Source of the DNA: JASLCR01 sp046462475
GTDB taxonomy: Bacteria > Patescibacteriota > Saccharimonadia > Saccharimonadales > Saccharimonadaceae
Reading direction: 5' to 3'
Length of the DNA: 8,754 nucleotides
Assembly (NCBI GenBank): GCA_046462475.1
Contig: JBKGVB010000037.1
Coordinates: 1 to 8,754, forward strand
The translations under genes and the position numbers were made by a program. Below are positions 5,605-8,754 of the stretch, piece by piece (the stretch's first letter is position 1; each line of letters opens with the position of its first letter). Below the pieces are notes generated by a model that made no database searches, was not told the DNA's origin, and saw only the letters and a list, made by a program, of their open reading frames with translations.

Positions 5605-8460
5605 GCCCTTGATGGCACCTACGATCAGCAGTTTTACGCCAACAACGACATCCTATTTTATAACCCCGACGTATGTTCAACCAATAATGCGAGTAGCATA
5701 TCTAGCGGAGGCGGTAGTGTACCGGCGTACGCCAACCCTGTTCGCAAGGTGAATGGAGGAGATCCTTCGGTCATTATGGATAATGATGGCACCTATTATG
5801 TCTACACTTCTGCTGGCGGCCGAGCGTCATCGAAAGACCTAGTGCATTGGAAAAGTGTGCATGGCGGCTGGAATATTAAAGGTGCGCCGAATTATGATCA
5901 CAACTGGGCGCCCGATGTAGCAAAAGTAGGATCGCAATATATTATCACCTGGGCCGGCTTCAATGGGTCGGAAAGCGCAAGCAATGTCAGTGCCACGGCT
6001 ATGATCAACTACGCCGTCGGCACAAGCGCCGGGGGACCGTTTAAGTATGGAGGTAAGCTAACCAGCGGTGGCTACGCGATCGATCCACATATTTTCGTCG
6101 ATGATGATGGTACACCCTGGCTCAACTGGGGAGGGGGAGTAATCCACGTCGCCAAGCTTCAGATTAACGGAAATAGCGTAAAAATAACCGGTCCTACAAA
6201 GGATATATATAAAAAGACCGACAACGCTGCAACAATCGAAAACGGTTGGATTGAAAAGAAAGACGGTTGGTATTATCTATTCTTCTCTCAAGGGCATTAC
6301 CAAAAGTCAAATGGTGATCCGCAATACTCTGTAAAAATCGCTCGTTCAAAGACAATCACCGGCCCTTATAAGCCTTCACAGTACAAGACAATCCTAGCTG
6401 GGAATAGTTCATTCTGGGGACCGGGTGGTCAATCAATCACAAAAGATAGCTCTGGAGCCTACTGGCTGATCTATGCCGCAATACCCCCAGGAGTAGGCGA
6501 TGACAGGTATCTGATGATTGATCCTATCACCTGGGGTAGTGACGGCTGGCCAGTAATCAATAGCGGTAACGGGCCATCAAGCAAGCAGCAGGCTGGTGCC
6601 GGAAGCTCTTCGGGCACCAGTACGGTAGCGGATACGTCCTCTGGAGGTAACGGTACTTTTCGCATCGGCTCATACAATGCGGCAGGCGTAACTATGCAAA
6701 AAGGTGGCATCGGAGGGCTTAAACAAGCCCAGAGTAACCTTAATGCAGGAATGGCCGTCGAAGCGCAAAATAATGCCACTGTCGTTGCCCTCCAGGAAGT
6801 AGCTAAAGGAAAGGTAAAAATGCCAGCGGGCTGGAGTGCTTATTACTCAACAGATAAAGGAAACCGGATTCCTGCTGTTGCCTGGAAAACAGACACCTGG
6901 ACAGCTGTTGAAAAAGATAATTTCACGGTACCGAATCCAGGTATGGGATCTGGGATCTATACGTACCCATATGTCACACTTAAAGATAAAAGCGGTAATG
7001 CCGTCACCGTCATGAGTATCCATCTTGCATCAGGACTCCATAAAGATAAACAGCCAAACGTCGACACTTTACGAAGAGAGCAAGCAAAAGGAGTGCGCGA
7101 CCAAGCACAAAAACTACAGGCCGCAGGAAAGATAGTTGTCATCGGGGGTGACTTCAACTACAAAATGCCAGCCACTTCACAAGATATGCAGCCGTTTGTA
7201 TCAGCAAACCCTAACTACAAGAAAAGTGTAGATAATATTTTTGGCGGCACGGGCGTATCATTCAGCAACTGGAAGACTGTATCCGATACCGGTAGCTTCA
7301 CCGACCACCCGCTTATCTTTAGCGACGTGTCACTTACCGGCAGCTCTACTATCGCTACGTCCGCCCCTACTGGCGATTCCTGTACATGTCCGAATTCTGG
7401 ATCGACCACGTCAGCTTCATTAACAGGTAGTACAAATCTAGAAAAAATTTATAACTACTTCCTAGGAAAGGGATTGAGTCCAGTGCAGGCTGCCGGTATC
7501 GTCGGTAATATTGCGATTGAATCGGGTGGATATCCACAACGAAAACAAAGCACACCCTCCAGTGAGACTTATCCGGATCCATCTGGCATAAGTTCCGGAT
7601 GGGGACTTATACAGTGGACGCCAGGTAGTAAGATCATTGATCTACTTAAAGCAGCCAATATCCAGGGGAGTCCAGGTGATCTTGGCACACAGCTCGATCT
7701 CATATGGGCGCACATGCACAATAAGCCACCTATCACAAAGGGGAGTTTCAGTATCCCTGAATATAAGAATATTACCGATGTTACCAAGGCTGTCGATTAT
7801 TTCGAAGATAAGATCGAGGGCGCGGGCGTACCAAACCTACCTGATCGTCATACGGCGGCGAAGCTTGCACTCGATCAATTCAGCGGCGGCGCATCAACAT
7901 CGAGCGTCGCATCGACACTTACTTCCGCTGAAGGCTGTGGATCTACTAGCACCAGCGCCGTTACGGGTAACATTGTCCAGACTGCTATAAATTACGCTTG
8001 GTCAAATCGCAACGTTGATCCAAAGAAAGCAAAACCAGCATATGCATCCGCCATAGCTAAAGCAAAGACTAACGGGAAATATACGGGTGGATGCGACGGA
8101 ATGGATTGTGGTGCGTTCATTACGCGCGTCATGCAGGATAGTGGCGTTGATCCAAACTACGGAGGAGGAGGGAATACGGAAATTCAACTAAAGTATCTTC
8201 AATCCCATCCAGACCTTTATCAAGAAATTCGTCCGACAAACACCGCAGACTTGAAGCCAGGCGATATCGCCATACAGAATTCAGGGAATATACATCATAC
8301 TTATATGTATGTCGGCAAGCAATCAGGCTTTAATTCTACGATTGCCTCAGCTTCACAGTGTCAACATTTCCCATGGGCCGGAAGCGAAGCACCAGCAGAC
8401 CGTGCATATCATTGGTTTAGATATATAGGAAGCGGAGGAGGAGACTCAACAGATGTATAA
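5512..8460 (+). CDS. Secreted multidomain envelope hydrolase: GH43 + EEP + phage-tail-type lysozyme + NlpC/P60-like peptidase
   Basis: A 982-residue exported protein starting at the ATG one base after the upstream stop. Residues 1-31 form a signal peptide: basic start, hydrophobic core from ITGILFLSLVFLL, AxA-type site near LNAAA. Next come an FYANNDILFYNPDVC segment (41-55) and a Gly/Ser linker. Domains in order are GH43 five-bladed propeller glycosidase (~71-350; D84, D191, E243), EEP phosphodiesterase/nuclease (~380-608; N389, E429, H504, D547/N549, D574, D598-H599), phage-tail-type lysozyme (~640-792; likely catalytic E670) and NlpC/P60-like cysteine peptidase (~819-973; C866, H929). Ser/Thr/Gly linkers separate them, with a CTC pair at 624-626. 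The lysozyme plus NlpC/P60 tail matches VirB1-like conjugation hydrolases such as CwlT of ICEBs1, which suits its place after VirB4 and the polytopic protein. The added GH43 and EEP domains are unusual. It probably acts outside the cell on its own or a partner's wall. It could be cell-associated or fully released; no anchor is seen after the signal peptide. Confidence 0.88.
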   Translation: MKNYIKKVSRITGILFLSLVFLLSSTTLNAAALDGTYDQQFYANNDILFYNPDVCSTNNASSISSGGGSVPAYANPVRKVNGGDPSVIMDNDGTYYVYTSAGGRASSKDLVHWKSVHGGWNIKGAPNYDHNWAPDVAKVGSQYIITWAGFNGSESASNVSATAMINYAVGTSAGGPFKYGGKLTSGGYAIDPHIFVDDDGTPWLNWGGGVIHVAKLQINGNSVKITGPTKDIYKKTDNAATIENGWIEKKDGWYYLFFSQGHYQKSNGDPQYSVKIARSKTITGPYKPSQYKTILAGNSSFWGPGGQSITKDSSGAYWLIYAAIPPGVGDDRYLMIDPITWGSDGWPVINSGNGPSSKQQAGAGSSSGTSTVADTSSGGNGTFRIGSYNAAGVTMQKGGIGGLKQAQSNLNAGMAVEAQNNATVVALQEVAKGKVKMPAGWSAYYSTDKGNRIPAVAWKTDTWTAVEKDNFTVPNPGMGSGIYTYPYVTLKDKSGNAVTVMSIHLASGLHKDKQPNVDTLRREQAKGVRDQAQKLQAAGKIVVIGGDFNYKMPATSQDMQPFVSANPNYKKSVDNIFGGTGVSFSNWKTVSDTGSFTDHPLIFSDVSLTGSSTIATSAPTGDSCTCPNSGSTTSASLTGSTNLEKIYNYFLGKGLSPVQAAGIVGNIAIESGGYPQRKQSTPSSETYPDPSGISSGWGLIQWTPGSKIIDLLKAANIQGSPGDLGTQLDLIWAHMHNKPPITKGSFSIPEYKNITDVTKAVDYFEDKIEGAGVPNLPDRHTAAKLALDQFSGGASTSSVASTLTSAEGCGSTSTSAVTGNIVQTAINYAWSNRNVDPKKAKPAYASAIAKAKTNGKYTGGCDGMDCGAFITRVMQDSGVDPNYGGGGNTEIQLKYLQSHPDLYQEIRPTNTADLKPGDIAIQNSGNIHHTYMYVGKQSGFNSTIASASQCQHFPWAGSEAPADRAYHWFRYIGSGGGDSTDV
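5722..6561 (+). other. GH43 glycoside hydrolase domain (endo-arabinanase-like)
   Basis: Features in order: GGDPSVI (base D84), SSKDLVHW, WAPDV, IDPHIFVDDDGTPWL (D191), TIENGWI (acid E243), ARSKTITGPY, WGPGGQS and DGWPVI. This succession resembles the alpha-1,5-arabinanase branch of GH43 (AbnA-like), which hydrolyses arabinan chains. All three catalytic carboxylates are present. The GPGG motif replaces the GPGH I recall from endo-arabinanases, where the His helps hold a metal near the active site, so specificity could differ. Confidence 0.82.
6649..7335 (+). other. EEP (endonuclease/exonuclease/phosphatase) domain, copy 2
   Basis: GSYNAAG, VVALQEV, MSIHLAS, IGGDFNY, VDNIFG and FTDHPLIF supply the complete EEP motif series. 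It is shorter than the EEP domain of the preceding gene and lacks that copy's cysteines, but the motifs align one to one. Substrate unknown: nucleic acid or another phosphodiester. Confidence 0.82.
7429..7887 (+). other. Phage-tail-type lysozyme domain
   Basis: The pattern KGLSPVQAAGIVGNIAIESGG, read across residues 653-673, followed by GWGLIQWTPGSK, is characteristic of the phage tail lysozyme family that cleaves the glycan chain of peptidoglycan. E670 in IAIESGG is the likely catalytic acid. The domain ends in a helical region around YFEDKIEGAG and HTAAKLALDQF. Confidence 0.8.
7966..8430 (+). other. NlpC/P60 (CHAP-like) cysteine peptidase domain
   Basis: GMDCGAFITRVM carries the nucleophile C866. 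DLKPGDIAI is the usual strand-turn before the His strand, and HHTYMYVG carries H929. The third polar catalytic position is not clear to me. C861 and C950 could pair. NlpC/P60 enzymes typically cut the D-gamma-Glu/diamino acid bond of stem peptides, whereas CHAP enzymes are amidases or endopeptidases. The family split is uncertain here. Confidence 0.72.
8434..8444 (+). promoter_or_regulatory. Strong ribosome binding site for the gene at 8453
   Basis: GGAGGAGGAGA lies 8 bases before the ATG at 8453, within the last codons of the preceding gene (encoding the Gly-Gly-Gly-Asp stretch). It is the best Shine-Dalgarno match in the window and fixes the start of the last gene. Confidence 0.75.
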
Positions 8461-8754
8461 CAATATTGAACCTCGTGTACGCATAGCAATTGGTGTCTTT
8501 GCAGTAGTCTTTATATCACTTGTTTCATGGTATGTCGTCACACAAATATCGAGAATAGGGAAGATTGCTGTCGATATAGAAACAGCACCAGAAAACACTT
8601 CCATCAAGATAAATGGGAAAAACGCCCACACCGGAACTAACTACCTCAAGGAAGGTACATATACTTTTACAGCCTCGAAGTCCGGGTATGACCCAGCCAC
8701 ACAAAAGGTAACAATCACTAAAGTGAATAACTACGTAGCATTAATACCGAATCC
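8453..8754 (+). CDS. Membrane-anchored PEGA-like domain protein, 5' part (runs off window end)
   Basis: The first 100 codons are visible. The start is ATG 8453, behind a strong Shine-Dalgarno sequence, overlapping the previous gene by 8 bp in another frame. Residues 1-9 are short and polar. About 10-31 form one hydrophobic span (IAIGVFAVVFISLVSWYVV), acting as an uncleaved anchor with the rest outside. From ~36 the pattern KIAVDIETAPENTSIKING, then YLKEGTYTFTASKSGYDPATQKVTIT, matches the PEGA domain: a small beta-sandwich with a P-x-x-x-x-V/I-x-I-x-G turn and a late SGY. PEGA domains are common in surface and cell-wall-associated proteins and are thought to mediate binding. Overlap with the hydrolase gene implies co-translation, so it may help tether or position the apparatus on the cell surface. 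What follows the visible part is unknown. Confidence 0.75.
   Translation, partial: MYNNIEPRVRIAIGVFAVVFISLVSWYVVTQISRIGKIAVDIETAPENTSIKINGKNAHTGTNYLKEGTYTFTASKSGYDPATQKVTITKVNNYVALIPN

Noticed and set aside
7429..7887. Prophage origin for the region, because of the phage-tail-type lysozyme
   Set aside because: No tail, capsid or packaging genes are present. The domain is part of a conjugation-type neighbourhood behind VirB4.
7637..7990. Plus-strand ORF of 117 codons within the lysozyme region
   Set aside because: It lies in an alternative frame across the lysozyme domain and following linker, with Arg/Ser/His-rich low-complexity translation. It is a shadow.
1515..8460. Recoded UGA (code 25, as in Absconditabacteria/Gracilibacteria)
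   Set aside because: All genes read through without in-frame TGA and end at TAA or TAG, so nothing calls for an alternative code.

Overview
The window looks like chromosomal DNA of a Patescibacteria/CPR-type bacterium, most likely Candidatus Saccharibacteria or a close relative. This is inferred from the protein families, not from a marker gene. The clues are a VirB4-type ATPase followed by very large, secreted or membrane-anchored multidomain cell-wall hydrolases, then a membrane-anchored PEGA-like protein, all packed with almost no intergenic space at moderate G+C. The genes read with the standard code: stops are TAA, TAG and TAA, and there are no in-frame TGA codons.

Layout: all four genes are on the + strand and appear to form one operon that enters and leaves the window. 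(1) 1-1502 is the 3' part of a VirB4/TraC-like conjugation ATPase. (2) 1515-5510 is a 1331-residue polytopic membrane protein in a VirB6-like position. Its extracytoplasmic C-terminal half carries a cysteine-rich module, a complete endonuclease/exonuclease/phosphatase (EEP) domain and an M23 peptidase-like domain lacking the usual first zinc-binding His. (3) 5512-8460 is a 982-residue secreted protein with signal peptide, GH43 glycosidase, a second EEP domain, a phage-tail-type lysozyme and an NlpC/P60-like cysteine peptidase. (4) 8453-8754 is the 5' part of a single-pass membrane protein with a PEGA-like domain. Gene spacings are 12 bp, 1 bp and an 8-bp overlap. No stretch longer than 12 bp lies outside a gene, and I see no RNA gene, mobile element, CRISPR array, promoter or terminator.

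How they may work together: the order VirB4, polytopic membrane protein, lysozyme-plus-NlpC/P60 hydrolase matches the core of Gram-positive conjugation modules (ICEBs1 ConE-ConG-CwlT, Tn916 family). The window is therefore best read as part of a type IV secretion-like machine. What is unusual is the cargo of enzymes: two EEP domains, a glycosidase of the arabinanase-like family and three peptidoglycan-hydrolase-type domains spread over two adjacent proteins. In an epibiotic CPR cell this would suit an apparatus that opens the envelope of a partner bacterium and processes nucleic acid or phosphodiesters there, but that role is inference.
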